From: Silene latifolia
Lineage: Eukaryota; Streptophyta; Magnoliopsida; Caryophyllales; Caryophyllaceae
Direction: 5' to 3'
DNA length: 64,000 nucleotides
Assembly (NCBI RefSeq): GCF_048544455.1
Contig: NC_133532.1
Coordinates: forward strand, 15,068,948-15,132,947
The notes below the pieces were generated by a model. That model had not been told where the DNA came from, ran no database searches, and saw nothing but the letters and a program-made list of their open reading frames with translations. Of the stretch, positions 48,119 through 58,950 are shown one piece after another. A program made the translations under genes and the position numbers. Position 1 is the first letter of the stretch. Each line of letters starts with the position of its first letter.

Positions 48119-48283
48119 GGGCAGTTATCCCGTGAAATTGGCCACCAATTTCATTCTCTAAAATTTTCCTCTAAACTTTCAAGGGTTTTCTTTGTCTTCT
48201 AATTCTCAGAGGTGTTACTCCGGCGAGTGTTTTCTTTAAGGTAAACAAACAAACTTTCCCATTTCTTAATTTTGTAAGTCTTT

Positions 48284-49321
48284 ATGGTAAACATGTCTTC
48301 TGCTGATGCCGGTCCTAGTAAGCCGGCGCCGGGGGGTTCCCCGTCGCGTCTTGATGAGGAGGGGAAGTTGGACGCCCTCCTGATAAGGCCTGGGGGCCCT
48401 AGGTCTCCTTCTCCTGAAGTCGATCCTCGAATTTTGGAGGAATGGGAGGATGACTCTGATGTCGATGATGACGCAGACGATTTTGGTGATGATGCTGAAG
48501 AGGCTCGTCCCAAAGAGGTGAGGTGGTACGTTATGGATCACGGTGATGCCTGCAAGGTACGCGTTGACCGAGCTTGGACACATAAGTTTGCCAGTTGTTC
48601 TGGTGAGAAATTTTTCGAGGGCCATTTCTTTTTCGGCAGGGGGTACAAGATTGTTATCCCTGAGGAGGGTCAAGCCGTCTGTTGCCCTCCGCCGGGCCAT
48701 ACCGGCGTATACATGCGACACTTGGAGTTCGGGCTCCGGTTCCCGCTGAATGAGTACGTCATGGCCATCATTAAAGCTATGAACGTCGCTGTGGCCCAAC
48801 TGCATCCGTTGGCCATGAGGACGATAGTCGGCTTTGTGTGGCTTTGTCTCTTCAAGGGGGAGGCCCCGACGGTGAATTTATTCCGCCGGCTTCATTATCT
48901 CCACACCGTCAATCGGCGCGTCGGTTGGTACAAAGTGTGCACGGAGAAAGGTTATGTTTCTGTTGACAAACTTACTTCTTGTAAAGACTGGAGAGATCGG
49001 TGGGTGTATGTTAAGGTGCCGGATGACTATCCGCTGCCCCTCTCCATTCAGCACCAAGTGAATTTGCGGTGTGAGACTAGGGCGGAGCATGACAGATGGG
49101 TCAGCCGGAAGAAGCTCAAGATGGATGCCGGCAAGGTCCCTCTTACAGAGGATGAGAAGCTGGCGATGAGGCTTTTTGAGGCGGACAAGGGTGGGGTGTC
49201 GAAAAAATGGATTCCCCCAACGCAGATCATTCTTCGGGATGAGCCGCTCTGCCATGTCGGCCTCATACCGGCCCTAGCACAGGGTGAGTGGGGTCGGTGT
49301 GAGGCCCATCACCGCTTTTAA
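48284..49321 (+). CDS. Accessory ORF of the Retand-like element ('putative gypsy type transposon' domain)
   Basis: A 345-codon frame on the strand opposite to gag. After an acidic N-terminus it contains YMRHLEFGLRFPLN, MRTIVGFVWLCLFKGEAP and RVGWYKVC, the conserved core of the plant domain described as a putative gypsy-type transposon protein. Such antisense extra ORFs are known from Tat/Retand-lineage elements; their function is unknown. It forms part of a fossil element and is listed as one of its parts. Confidence 0.75.
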   Translation: MVNMSSADAGPSKPAPGGSPSRLDEEGKLDALLIRPGGPRSPSPEVDPRILEEWEDDSDVDDDADDFGDDAEEARPKEVRWYVMDHGDACKVRVDRAWTHKFASCSGEKFFEGHFFFGRGYKIVIPEEGQAVCCPPPGHTGVYMRHLEFGLRFPLNEYVMAIIKAMNVAVAQLHPLAMRTIVGFVWLCLFKGEAPTVNLFRRLHYLHTVNRRVGWYKVCTEKGYVSVDKLTSCKDWRDRWVYVKVPDDYPLPLSIQHQVNLRCETRAEHDRWVSRKKLKMDAGKVPLTEDEKLAMRLFEADKGGVSKKWIPPTQIILRDEPLCHVGLIPALAQGEWGRCEAHHRF

Positions 49322-51298
49322 TGTTCCTGTTTTTCGAACTCCGATTTATTTCTTCTACTTAATTCTTGCTTTTATTTTTTTCGCAGACTACTTTGGACGG
49401 GACTTGTCTGAGGATATCCTCCGGAGAACGGGGTCGCACAAAGACAAAACCGTTGCTAACTCGCACCCTGAGGCTCGGCCCATGACCGCAGGACGCCGCC
49501 GAATGATCTTATGGACCAGCGGTGAAAAGCTTGAATGCGGTGGAGGCCTGTGCGAAGGTTGTTAGTAACATGCCGCGCCATACTGAAAAACAAAGCCTTC
49601 GGCGGTGATGGCATCGACATCGGCTCCACCTTCTATCCCCCCTGTTCAGAAGGAGACGGTGGAGATCGTTTGCATCTCTAATGGGGATGACTCTGACGAG
49701 GAGGAGGGGTCTCCCCTTGTCCGTAAGAGAAACGATGCTTTTACCGCCGTTGCTTCTGCTGGCCGACGAGGAGATGCGCCCTTCGCCAAGAAGGCCAAGC
49801 ACAGATCGATCTATCCGGTGGCTCGATTTAACCGGTTCATCAGTCTTTTGCCGATGACGAGCTCTTCGGCATGTCGATGTACGTTGATACCGATGCTTTC
49901 TTTAAATTTTGTAGATAGATCACGCCGTCGCCGCTCTTATTGAGCAAAGAAGTGGAAGAGAAACCGCGCAGTCGATGATCATGACGTCGCCATTGGGTCT
50001 TCATCCGAAGGTTTCCCTTTCCGACCGCAGACTAGTGATCGAAATGTCACCGCCGACTCTTCATCCCAGAAGGTTTCCCCCTCCCGGCTCGTGGCGGGAG
50101 GTGCGAGGTTGGTCGAGGAGCTGGCGAGGTGGAACGAGCTGGCCGGTGCTCGCATTATAGAGCAAGAGAAGGCCGTGGCTCAGTCCGCTCTTGAGCTTGA
50201 TGTCACTAAGAAGGTGGCCGCGAAGGCGAGGCTGGATCTCCTCAATGAGCAAAGGCTTAGGGGATATGTCGAGAAAGCGCTCTTGGGCCGAGAGAAAGCT
50301 TAGGAGGACGCTGAAAAGGAGGTCCTTCCGAGAGAGCCAAGGCCGAGGCCGCTGCGCGAAGTTGCAAAGTTCTTTGGAGAAGTGTGACCTTGTTCAGAGG
50401 CACGCCGACCTTTATCTCCAGCAGAGGAATGAATTTAGGGGCAAATTTCAGATCCAGGGAAGCCGATCCGAGCAAGGAGGCCATCATCGTGCAAAAGGAG
50501 GACGACATTGAGATGCTCCAAACCAAAATGCTCCCGACCGTGTTCCGACCCGGATCCGGCCAAGCATTGCCAGGGAAGTAATTGAGGAGCTCTTTCCTCT
50601 TGAAGGTTCCTTTCCGTGGGGCAGATTTGACGAGCTGTTTGACGACAAGCTCGAAGCTAAGGAGAAGGCTGTGGAGGAGAAGGTCAAGGAGGCGGTGAGA
50701 GTGAAGATAGAGCAAGAGGCGGCCGAGGAGGCAGCTGCTATCGCTGAGAAGGCTAAAGCGGCCAAGGAGGAAGCCGATTGGGCAAGGGCGATTGAGGCCG
50801 CCGAGGCTAAGGCCGGGTCTTGAGGCCGAGGCCGCTAAGGAGCGCCGGGTTGCCCCTCGAAGAAGGTCTTCGCTACCGCTGGCGATGATGGCGAGCAACG
50901 GCAGACATAGGGAGATGATATCTGTAGCCTTGTCTTTTGGTTTGTCCTTGTAATTTCTTGTAATTCGTTGGACATTTTTAATAAGAGCTCGTTTCTTCTG
51001 CCTCCGGCCTGGCCGAGGTTTTTACCTTACTTCCTTTTCTTGCGCTAGTATTTGAGCCTCAACTGTACTTTTAGCGTCTTTGTCTTCGTCTGGGTTGTCT
51101 CCTTACGTTATTAATTGAGTGTCTCTTTTGTTTCCGCCTCGGCTTGGCCGAGGCAGTCTAGAGCGCGTATCTCAATTGTGTTAACGCTTCTAAGGCATTT
51201 TGATTGCTTTGCGAGTATCAATCGCTAGCGGTCGTGGTCGTGATTGCCGCTCTTGTCGGTGTGAGTGTGAGCCAAAGATCGCTTCTTGTTCTCGATCG

Positions 51299-51705
51299 CC
51301 ATGGCGTCTACCACTTGTGGTGTCTCGCGACGGCGCCTATTTCTTCATGGAGCTCGCCGTGGCGTCTACCACTTGAGTGACTGCGACGGCGTCCAACCTC
51401 TTGGGGTGACTGCCGTGGCGTCTACTACTGGGGGTGACTGCGACGGCGCCTATTTCTTCATGGAGATCGCCGTGGCGTCTACCACTTGGAGTGATCTGCG
51501 ACGGCGCCCAACCTCTTTGGGTGATCGTGGCGTCTACTACTTGGGGTGACTGCGACGGCGCCTATTTCTTCATGGAGACTGCCGTGGCGTCTACCACTTG
51601 GAGTGACTGCGACGGCGCCCAACCTCTTGGGGTGACTGCCGTGGCGTCTACTACTTGGGGTGACTGCGACAGCGCCTATTTCTTCATGGAGATCGCCACT
51701 CTTGT
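51299..51705. repeat. Tandem repeat, about 57-bp unit with a doubled higher-order period
   Basis: GTGGCGTCTACCACTTG or a close variant recurs about seven times at about 57-bp spacing (near 51301, 51359, 51416, 51472, 51528, 51586 and 51642). Two alternating spacer types (CCTATTTCTTCATGGAG and CCCAACCTCTTGGGGTG) make a unit of roughly 114 bp. It lies in the non-coding interior of the Retand-like element, where this lineage often has tandem repeats. Confidence 0.85.
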
Positions 51706-52429
51706 CGGTATGACAAAGTGTGAGCCGACATCGCTTATTGATAAAGACCGCCGCTCTTGTCGGTATGACAAAGAGTGTGAGTCGGCGTCTCACGCTTCCT
51801 AGTGACTATGGGAAGAATGAACATTTTGATGGAAGACTTGGATGGTTTTTCATTTAGGTAAAAACATGCGTCGGGGTGCCCATTTGTTTTGGACACCTCC
51901 GCCGCTACATAGATTATTCCCGAGATTACCATGGCGCCCCTAATGGCCTATCAAAGGCACAACGTCCTAGTCACCGCTAGTTACGTCCATGAGGTCGCCC
52001 TCCGTTGTAAGGATAGACTTTTCCCTTTCTCGATTTCTTTGCCACTTTGAGGATTGCATGTTGCATCCTCCGGCGGCTATCCGGACGTTGACCACCTCGT
52101 CATTCTCGTCTTTGGAGACGAGCTTATGCGCTTCCCCCGGTCCGAGACATACATCGTGTTAGGGCCGGATGGACATCACTGCGTCGCCCTCGCCAGTGGT
52201 GACTCGGCCTATGAGAACGTTGTAGGCGGACGAGCCATCGATGACCACGAACTCGGCGGGACATTCTTAGCCGCATTCTTTTCGCGAACGTCACCGGAGT
52301 CCGATCGACCCCGGTGGTACCAGGAGCCCCGGAGAAGCCGTATAGTGGGTTGGTGCGGGGCTCAAGTCCTTGACTTTCGGCCGAGGCCGAGGAAGCACTC
52401 CTGAACATGATGTTCGTGTACGCGCCTGT

Positions 52430-52670
52430 GTCAATCGGGCACCTCTTGACCAGGTGGTTGGATATGTCCAAATTGACTACAAGTGGGTCATTTGTGAGGA
52501 GCGATGACTCCTCGTAGTCCTTCCTTCCAATGGTTATATCGGGGATGTTGGAAGCGGGGATCGTTGTGTTGGGCACAAAGTTGATGGCCTGATATAGCTC
52601 GTTCAGGTGCCGTTTGTGCCCATGAGCGGACCCTCCGTTCTCGTTGCCCCAGATGACAACATGGATCACT
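52430..52670 (-). pseudogene. Protease remnant of the Retand-like element
   Basis: The minus strand carries PIDTGAYTNIMF with the DTG motif of retroelement aspartic proteases, after a DITIGRKDYEESSLL segment. Fossil part; no function implied. Confidence 0.6.
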
Positions 52671-52944
52671 CCTATCCGTTCGAAGACGGATTTCTTGCCT
52701 GAACGCTGTCGGCGTCGGACTTTTGGCTTTTGGCAACGACTTGCCGAGGCTCCCTTCCGGATCGGCTCTTCAATGGCATTCTTTAGATGCGGCGATCGTT
52801 GGTTAAATGACCGGTGTGGCCGTGGTACTCACGATCGCTCGTGTCACCGTCACTTTTTGGCTTGGGGGTCTCTCCCACTTCTGGCCCTCGCTTTTGCTCG
52901 GGGCAAAGACCTCGGCGGGCGATACGACGAGAGGGGTTTTATCA

Positions 52945-53694
52945 CTATATCGCCTGCGGTGGTACGTTCCCGAACTCCACCCCCGCGCTGTCGAGTCCTG
53001 TCTCCTGGGCAGCTTTGTCCGACCGTGACCTATTATTCTCACGGCGTCTTTCATCGGACCGTGACCCGTTGTTGTCACGGCGTCTTTCATCCGGGTTGTC
53101 CTCCCGGTGGCTCTTCTTTTCGGAGGGCTCGACCTCGCTGGGGCCTACCCATGTCTTGTGATAGTCTTCTACCTTGATGGCCTGGTCGGCCATCCTCCTG
53201 GCGGCATCCAAGCTCAGGCCTCCGCACTTGATGAGCTCATTTTTTAAGTCTCCCCTTGGGAGGCCTTTCATCAGCGCGAAGGCCGCCAATTCGGGATTAA
53301 TTTCTCGAATCTCCTGGACCTTTCCGTCGAACCTCTTCACATAGCTTCGTAGAGACTCACCCCCCTCCTGTTTGATAGTTAGGAGGTCCGATGTCTCCAC
53401 GACCCTTCTCTTGTTGCAAGAGTACTGGGCTAGAAAGGCGTCCCTTAGGTCGGCGTAGTAGTATATCGAGCCGTCGGGAAGCCCTTTGTACCAACTTTGA
53501 GCCATCCCATGCAAAGTTGTTGGGAAGACTCGGCACCAGACCTCATCGGGCTGCTCCCATACCGACATGTACGACTCGAAAGCCTCAGCGTGGTCGGCTG
53601 GATCACTATCTCCTTTGTATGATAGGGGTGGCAACTTGAGCTTAGTTGGCACCTGGACTTCTAGGACGTAGGCGTTGAGGGGCTGTCTGACCAC
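52945..53694 (-). pseudogene. Gag region of the Retand-like element
   Basis: A 249-codon frame with the plant Gypsy gag core: YKGDSDPADHAEAFESYM, FPTTLHGMAQSWYKGLP and DLRDAFLAQYS, followed by ESLRSYVKRF and GLPRGDLKNELI. Strand and position agree with the primer site at the right LTR. Fossil part. Confidence 0.85.
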
Positions 53695-54338
53695 GTGTCG
53701 AACGACACGCGGCGATCGGCTCCTCGCATTCCTAATCCGGCTCCTCTCCTCGTAGCGGGAAGGACTTCTTCTTCAACTCGGACTTCATCTCCAACTCTGC
53801 TGAGTCGGGCTCCTCTGGTTCCTTTGGGGTAAGCCTCGTTCGTGTTGCGGGGACGCTGTCCTCCCATGAGTGCGGGAAGGACTTAGGTCTACCACGCCCA
53901 CTTTGGGCTCCCCCGGCGACTTGGCTGGGTCGCCTTCTCCAGTGCTCCGTTCAAATTTCTCGGAGTCACGTTTTGGGCCCCGGGTCTCTGGGCGTTTTCC
54001 GCCGCTCTTGTCGGCGTGATGGTGTGAGCAAAGGCGTATTACTAATTAGGTCCAGGACCATTTTCGTTTTGCTATGTCAACCACGTGTCCCATGATGGTG
54101 ACCTGGTTTGGTGGCGTGGCGTGTCCGGCATTATTGGCATCCCGAACTCCGGTTGGATTACTCCGGTGGGAGGGCCGCACGACTCGCATTGTTGAAAGTG
54201 TCATCGTGGTAGAATGCGGTTTCGTCGGTCACGACTGCGTCTTGTTGTTTTGACATCTTAGCTTTTTGGGTGGGTTTTTGTTGTTTTTTTTTCTTTTTGT
54301 TTGTTTGGGAATGAATGTGACTAGCTTCTAGTAGCGAT

Positions 54339-54356
54339 TCCCCACAGACGGCGCCA
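54339..54356 (-). other. Primer-binding site of the Retand-like element
   Basis: TGGCGCCGTCTGTGGGGA on the minus strand, two bases inside the right LTR; TGGCGCCGT starts are common among plant Gypsy primer sites. Confidence 0.75.
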
Positions 54357-54358
54357 AT

Positions 54359-54970
54359 TGTTCCGGGTGTAATTCCAGAGCAAGTATAGTTACCACCCGT
54401 GGCTAGTTGAATGACGTCTTGAGTTGGATTCTCCTTTGGTCTTAATCGTTCCTCTCGGCCTCTCCTGCAACAATGAACGAACTGAGGGCTTGGCTTTGTG
54501 CCAAGCGTACTCACTCCGACGCTCAAGTCAGTAAACTTAAAGGATAAGTTGTTACTTGGCTGAATGTATATTGTAGAGAGATGAGGAAGATATTACCAGA
54601 TGAATAGTGTATTTAGGTTTAGTTGTGTATTTGATGGATCCCTTCCTCAATGAAGGTTGAGGGGTATTTATAGGCTTTCACCTTTTGTCACGTAGTGGCC
54701 AAGTGGCCAAGTGGCTAGCAGGTGGAAAGACTGATCTACCCCTCGGCCGAGGGACCTATGGCAGGCAGGCGGGCCCTGTTGCCTCACCGTCGAGGGGTCT
54801 TGGATATGAGTACGCGGATATGTGCCTACCGGCCGCGGTTGCCATGCCGAGACCAGCCGACAGCCGATGGGTCGATCGGCTAAATTTGTCTAAGCCGTTG
54901 ACTTGCTGTGGATATCTTTGACCTTGCTCAATATGTTGACTTGGTCAGCGGTGCAGAATATGCCCCATCA
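54359..54970 (-). repeat. LTR of Retand-like element (5' LTR in element orientation)
   Basis: Matches 45233-45841: one difference was seen in roughly the first 400 bp on the plus strand, but many in the last 200 bp. Followed by the CTATT duplication. Confidence 0.9.
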
Positions 54971-55180
54971 CTATTGTTTCATTAATAAGAGTAAAATATT
55001 AATAGCAGGAGTACTGAATTTGTCTCAAAATTTATTTCATCGTAATTTTAGGATATGTCATAGAAAAAGATATTAATGATAAATTGATTGGTTATGCAAA
55101 TTTAAGTAATCTTATTTAATGAAAAAAAAATTAATGGTAAGTAGAGGTAGCCCGGGCGAAGCCGGGCACCAATACTAGTA

Positions 55181-56084
55181 CTATATATATATTCCAGAAT
55201 CAAGGGACTTCAATGTAATTAAATAAATCTATTAAACTTAATTATATTATATAGTTTTAATCGATAACACTGTGTGATGGACCCAATCAAGGGACTTTAA
55301 TGCAAAAATTATATAATTTTGGTTTAAGTATAAATTTAGAGAATATCAAAAACATGCCCCACTTATGTTATTAATTAGTATCATCATATAATTATACAAT
55401 TATTTAACATACACAAATATAATATAAGTATTAGGTTATAAATATATTTGGAAACTATTAAAAGATAAATAAATCAATCTAGATTTCCAAAAATATATAA
55501 TATTCTATGATTATTTCGATTTGATTCAATGCATATATGAAATATATTTATATAAATATATAACCTCTTAAAATTGTATGGTTAAGTAGTAAAAGTAATT
55601 ATGTTAGTAGTGAAAATAATTGTACTAACATTGGATATAATAATATGTTAATAGTCACTCATTTGAATAGTCAAAGTAACTAAATTAGCAAGGGGAGTAG
55701 TGAGAGTAATAGAAGCAACAACAAGAGTATTGAAATTATCAATATTCATACAGCAGTAGACAGTAGTAAATGTAACAATAATTACGGCGGGAGTAATGAA
55801 AGTAACCATAGTAATAACGAATGTAATAAAAATAACAATACTAACAACACAAGAAAGCATATATGAATAATTAACTAACTAATCGATTTAAGTAAAATAT
55901 TAATTGCGGGAGTAGTGAATTTGTCTCATAATTTATTTTTCATCTTAATTTTAAGAAATGACAGAAAAAAATATATTAAAAATAAATTTATGAGTTATGC
56001 AACTTTAAAGTAGTTTTACTTAATTGAAAATAAATTTTAATGGTAAATAGAGGTAGCCCGGGCGTAGCCGGGCACCAATACTAG
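55181..56084 (+). mobile_element. Helitron copy 2, head to tail with copy 1
   Basis: About 0.9 kb, directly abutting the 3' end of copy 1. Its 3' end has GCCCGG-GCGTAG-CCGGGC, then CACCAATACTAG and T, differing from copy 1 by one loop base. The body aligns with both separated parts of copy 1. The 5' end near ACTATATATATATTCCAG is approximate. Confidence 0.75.
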
Positions 56085-56443
56085 TTATACTTTATACAAA
56101 CACTATAGTGTTTGGAGTTAGAACTTTTCTATGTATAGAAATATAGGATACTAAATATTTTATTTGTGGCAAAGATTGCGCATATAGTTATGGAAATTCT
56201 ATTATTATTATTAATTAGGGTAATATTAATATAAAATATCAATGTTTGGGGACCACCGAGTTTCTTGTTTTACAGGAAAAATTATACTTACACATTGAGT
56301 TTTTCGTTGGCCCACTAATGTATTGAATTGTAGTGAAGTAAAAGTAAGATAACAAAAAAATAGGCCCATTTATAGGAGAATGCATTTACGCGGGAAAAAA
56401 TTGAGTTTTCTTATTCTTTAAGTTTAGTGGGAATGCTTATTAT

Positions 56444-56626
56444 CAGTGGCGGAGCCAGGATTTGAACTTAAGGGGGGCGAAATTTTTTTTTTTGGAGGGG
56501 GGGGGGGGGGAACGACTAATTTCATAAGGTACATTCGAAAAGAAATCGAAAATTTAACTAAAAATTTCGAAAATTTCATCCGTGGGGGGGTGGCCGCCTC
56601 TGCTAGCCCCCTAACTCCACCATTGC
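56444..56626. mobile_element. MITE with CAGTGGCGGAG ends, about 180 bp
   Basis: Left end CAGTGGCGGAGCCAGGA pairs with CTAACTCCACCATTGC at the right. The interior has a G-run (about 56496-56511) and AT-rich sequence. Similar GGGGCGGATCCAG ends appear singly near 36030 and, inverted, at 56985. Superfamily not determined. Confidence 0.5.
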
Positions 56627-56829
56627 TTATTATTCTACCGATAAAATCTTAAAGTTATAAGCCACAACGAAATTTTTAGGTAATAAAAGTTTCATAAACA
56701 AAGGGGAGAAATAAAAGGTCAAATCATACGATAAAAGTACACCCAAAAAAATTATGTTTCTTTTTTTGAGGAAAAAAAAAGAAAAAAAAAATATGTTTCT
56801 TATGGGTTTATAAAGTACATAAAACCAAT

Positions 56830-56940
56830 GAAAAAAAAATCTGAATTTTCTGCATCACTGTGGTAAGAACCCCCGCCACCAGTATGGTAGTCTTCATACT
56901 TTACCATTGAGCCAAGGATAGAATTATGTTTGCCAACTGC
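56830..56940 (-). mobile_element. tRNA-derived SINE-like repeat
   Basis: On the minus strand: TTGGCTCAATGGTAAAGTATG (A-box-like) and, about 30 bp later, GCGGGGGTTCTTACCAC (B-box-like), then ATGCAGAAAATTCAGATTTT. The head resembles the SINE at 21120-21222. Confidence 0.45.
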
Positions 56941-56989
56941 AGTAATTTCTATTTAATCTTTTTTTCTTCAGAAAACAGGTTGGGCTGGA

Positions 56990-57190
56990 TCCGCCCCTGC
57001 TAATAGCATAAACTAAACCACCAAGGTAATTGCATTGGCTAACAGCAGTGTGTTCCAACGTACGGCTGGCTGCACATGGAAGACAACTTCAACATCCACA
57101 TCATTCTTGAAGGGACGATTAGAACTAGCCAAATGATCGGTCATCTTATTACTCATCTTAACTGACAAGTTATATCAATTTATTAGTAGA
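56990..57190 (-). repeat. Unclassified dispersed repeat, copy 3 (partial)
   Basis: Reverse-complement relative of 1-260; the minus strand reads KMSNKMTDHLASSNRPF and DVDVEVVFHVQPAVR. It lacks the poly(A) end, being replaced by other repeat sequence near 56990. Confidence 0.6.
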
Positions 57191-58060
57191 AAATATCTCA
57201 ATCATGAACCTGCCGTGCATCCGAGTCAAGGAGTTTCCAGAAACCATTGAAAAATTGAACTTCGAAAATGGATTCCATGCAATAAAACATGTAAAATTGC
57301 GGTTAATTATAAATTGGATAGCCTTTAATATGAAAATAGGTATGAAATGAAAGAATTACTTTGGATCATGATAAACAATAAAAGAGTCCAAACTAAGAAA
57401 TGTACGACTTAGAAGAGTCTCTTAAAAACTCAGTGATAATGATGGAACCATAAATCAGGCAAAAACAACCCGACCTAAAAAGGCTGACCGGAGACTTGAA
57501 ATTGACTCGAATTATAACCCCCAAATGTGACCCAAAACCCTAATTGACTGGACTGATCCAGACTTTATTAACCCGGGAATGACCCGAACCAAAATAACCT
57601 GACCCGAAATCACCCAATCCAAAATTATCCGACAAAACATAACTCTAATTAAACCAAAAAGACTTAAAACGAGGAATTTAAAATCACACTTTATATTATT
57701 TACGTTTAAAGTAAAAAAAAAAACCACACTTTATATTAGCCGGACCTAACTAACAAACTGAAACAAACTCGAAACTCGAATCTCGAATAATCCGATCCCA
57801 CCTGACCAAAATTAACCCAAAAATATAACACACCTATGCCTAATCCGACCTAATCAGGCACACCTCGACTAACCCGTTTACCAGGTTTTTAAAAAGATAG
57901 TAAGTGATAACGTTTCGGGTTTAGGTCTATCTTTTGTGTTTTTTTTATTGTAGGTCTTCAAGGCCCAACCGTTCAACATCGTCTCGTCCATTTGACGCAG
58001 AGAAACGATAAACAAGGGATAAAACGCGGGAAATTGTATTATTGCCTAATTTAAGAAGAA
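57191..58060. other. Intergenic region upstream of NUP98
   Basis: 57460-57850 is rich in CCGACCC/AACCCGA-type degenerate repeats. No exon was recognised. Confidence 0.5.
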
Positions 58061-58149
58061 GTTGCTGAGAGTAGAGCGTTGTGTAGACGCTGAAGATAAA
58101 TTCAAAAAATTCAAAATACAGGCAGCTTCACTCCAACGCTACAATCTCT

Positions 58150-58161
58150 CTCTATATATAT
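58150..58161 (+). promoter_or_regulatory. Candidate TATA box of NUP98
   Basis: CTATATATATAC, roughly 80-90 bp ahead of a plausible 5' untranslated exon donor at AAG|GTAATT (58239). The coding start then lies after a 5' intron ending at TGACAG (58914). Confidence 0.35.
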
Positions 58162-58314
58162 ACATCCCTCCCGTCTTTTCCATGTCAAATCATACCTACT
58201 TTCCGTTCACCTCTATTTCCTACCATCGATTTCTCAAGGTAATTATGTTTCTTTAATCTTTAATTAATTTTTCATATTGTAATTCGTCGATTTATTTACT
58301 TGATCAATAATTCT

Positions 58315-58850
58315 TGTGTGAGACGGACTTACATAGTGGGACTGGGACGATATTTTTATATCTATGCTTTATTTGGTTGCAATCATCTTTGAAGTAGACC
58401 GCTGTTACGCATGCTCCCTCCGTCCCGATTATTTCTACCTTTGATCGTTTAAAATATTTCTCACAAACAATAAAGGTAAATAAATGATTGAGATGGAGGG
58501 GGTATAATTTCAAGATTTATTCGAACAATTTGTTTTACGAGTAATCAGGATTTATAGTTACGGGGCGAAAATTCTGAGGGGATGAATTACTTGGGAAAGA
58601 AAGAAATCAAAAGTTTAACTTGATCAGAGTAATTATTGTCTGAGACGGACTTATAGAGTGGGACTGGGACGATATTTTTATATCTATAGTTTTGTGATTA
58701 GTTATTAGATTTTATTTGGTTGCAATTATCTTTGAAGTAGACCACTGTTACGCATGCTCCCTCCGTCCCGATTATTTGTACCTTTGATTAAAATATTTTT
58801 CACAAAGAACAATAGAGGTAAAAAAAGATTGAGATGGAGGGAGTATTATA
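58315..58850. repeat. Direct duplication carrying a Stowaway MITE, in the NUP98 5' intron
   Basis: 58315-58505 and 58637-58850 share GTGGGACTGGGACGATATTT, GTAGACC-CTGTTACGCATG and a Stowaway with CTCCCTCCGTCCCGATTATT ends (58413-58503 and 58756-58845). The whole block was copied with the MITE already inside. Confidence 0.7.
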
Positions 58851-58950
58851 GTAGGGAATAAAATAAACGATTGATTGACACATGTACTGATGTTTTTTTT
58901 GTTTCTGTGTGACAGTGTTTGGACAAGCTGCTTCTGGTTTTTCAGTGACG

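Larger units (their letters stand above)
45233..54970 (-). mobile_element. Ty3/Gypsy LTR retrotransposon, Tat/Retand-like, nested in Helitron copy 1
   Basis: Two direct LTRs (45233-45841 and 54359-54970), each TG...CA, are flanked by the 5-bp duplication CTATT. The element reads on the minus strand: primer site next to the right LTR, then gag, a protease remnant, a tandem-repeat region and an antisense accessory ORF near the left LTR. A solo LTR of another family sits inside. The accessory ORF on the opposite strand is typical of Tat/Retand-type elements. The LTRs differ at roughly 20 positions in 610, suggesting about a million years under a generic plant rate. Fossil; it looks broken in several places and non-autonomous. 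Confidence 0.85.
44266..55178 (+). mobile_element. Helitron copy 1, split by an LTR element
   Basis: Left part 44266-45232 and right part 54976-55178 align with the uninterrupted copy at 55181-56084, sharing TTCCAG..CAAGGGACTT near the start and CGGGAGTAGTGAA-type segments. The 3' end has the stem GCCCGG-GCGAAG-CCGGGC, then CACCAATACTAG and T. Without the insertion it is about 1.2 kb. No Rep/helicase coding; non-autonomous. The 5' border is approximate. Confidence 0.75.
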
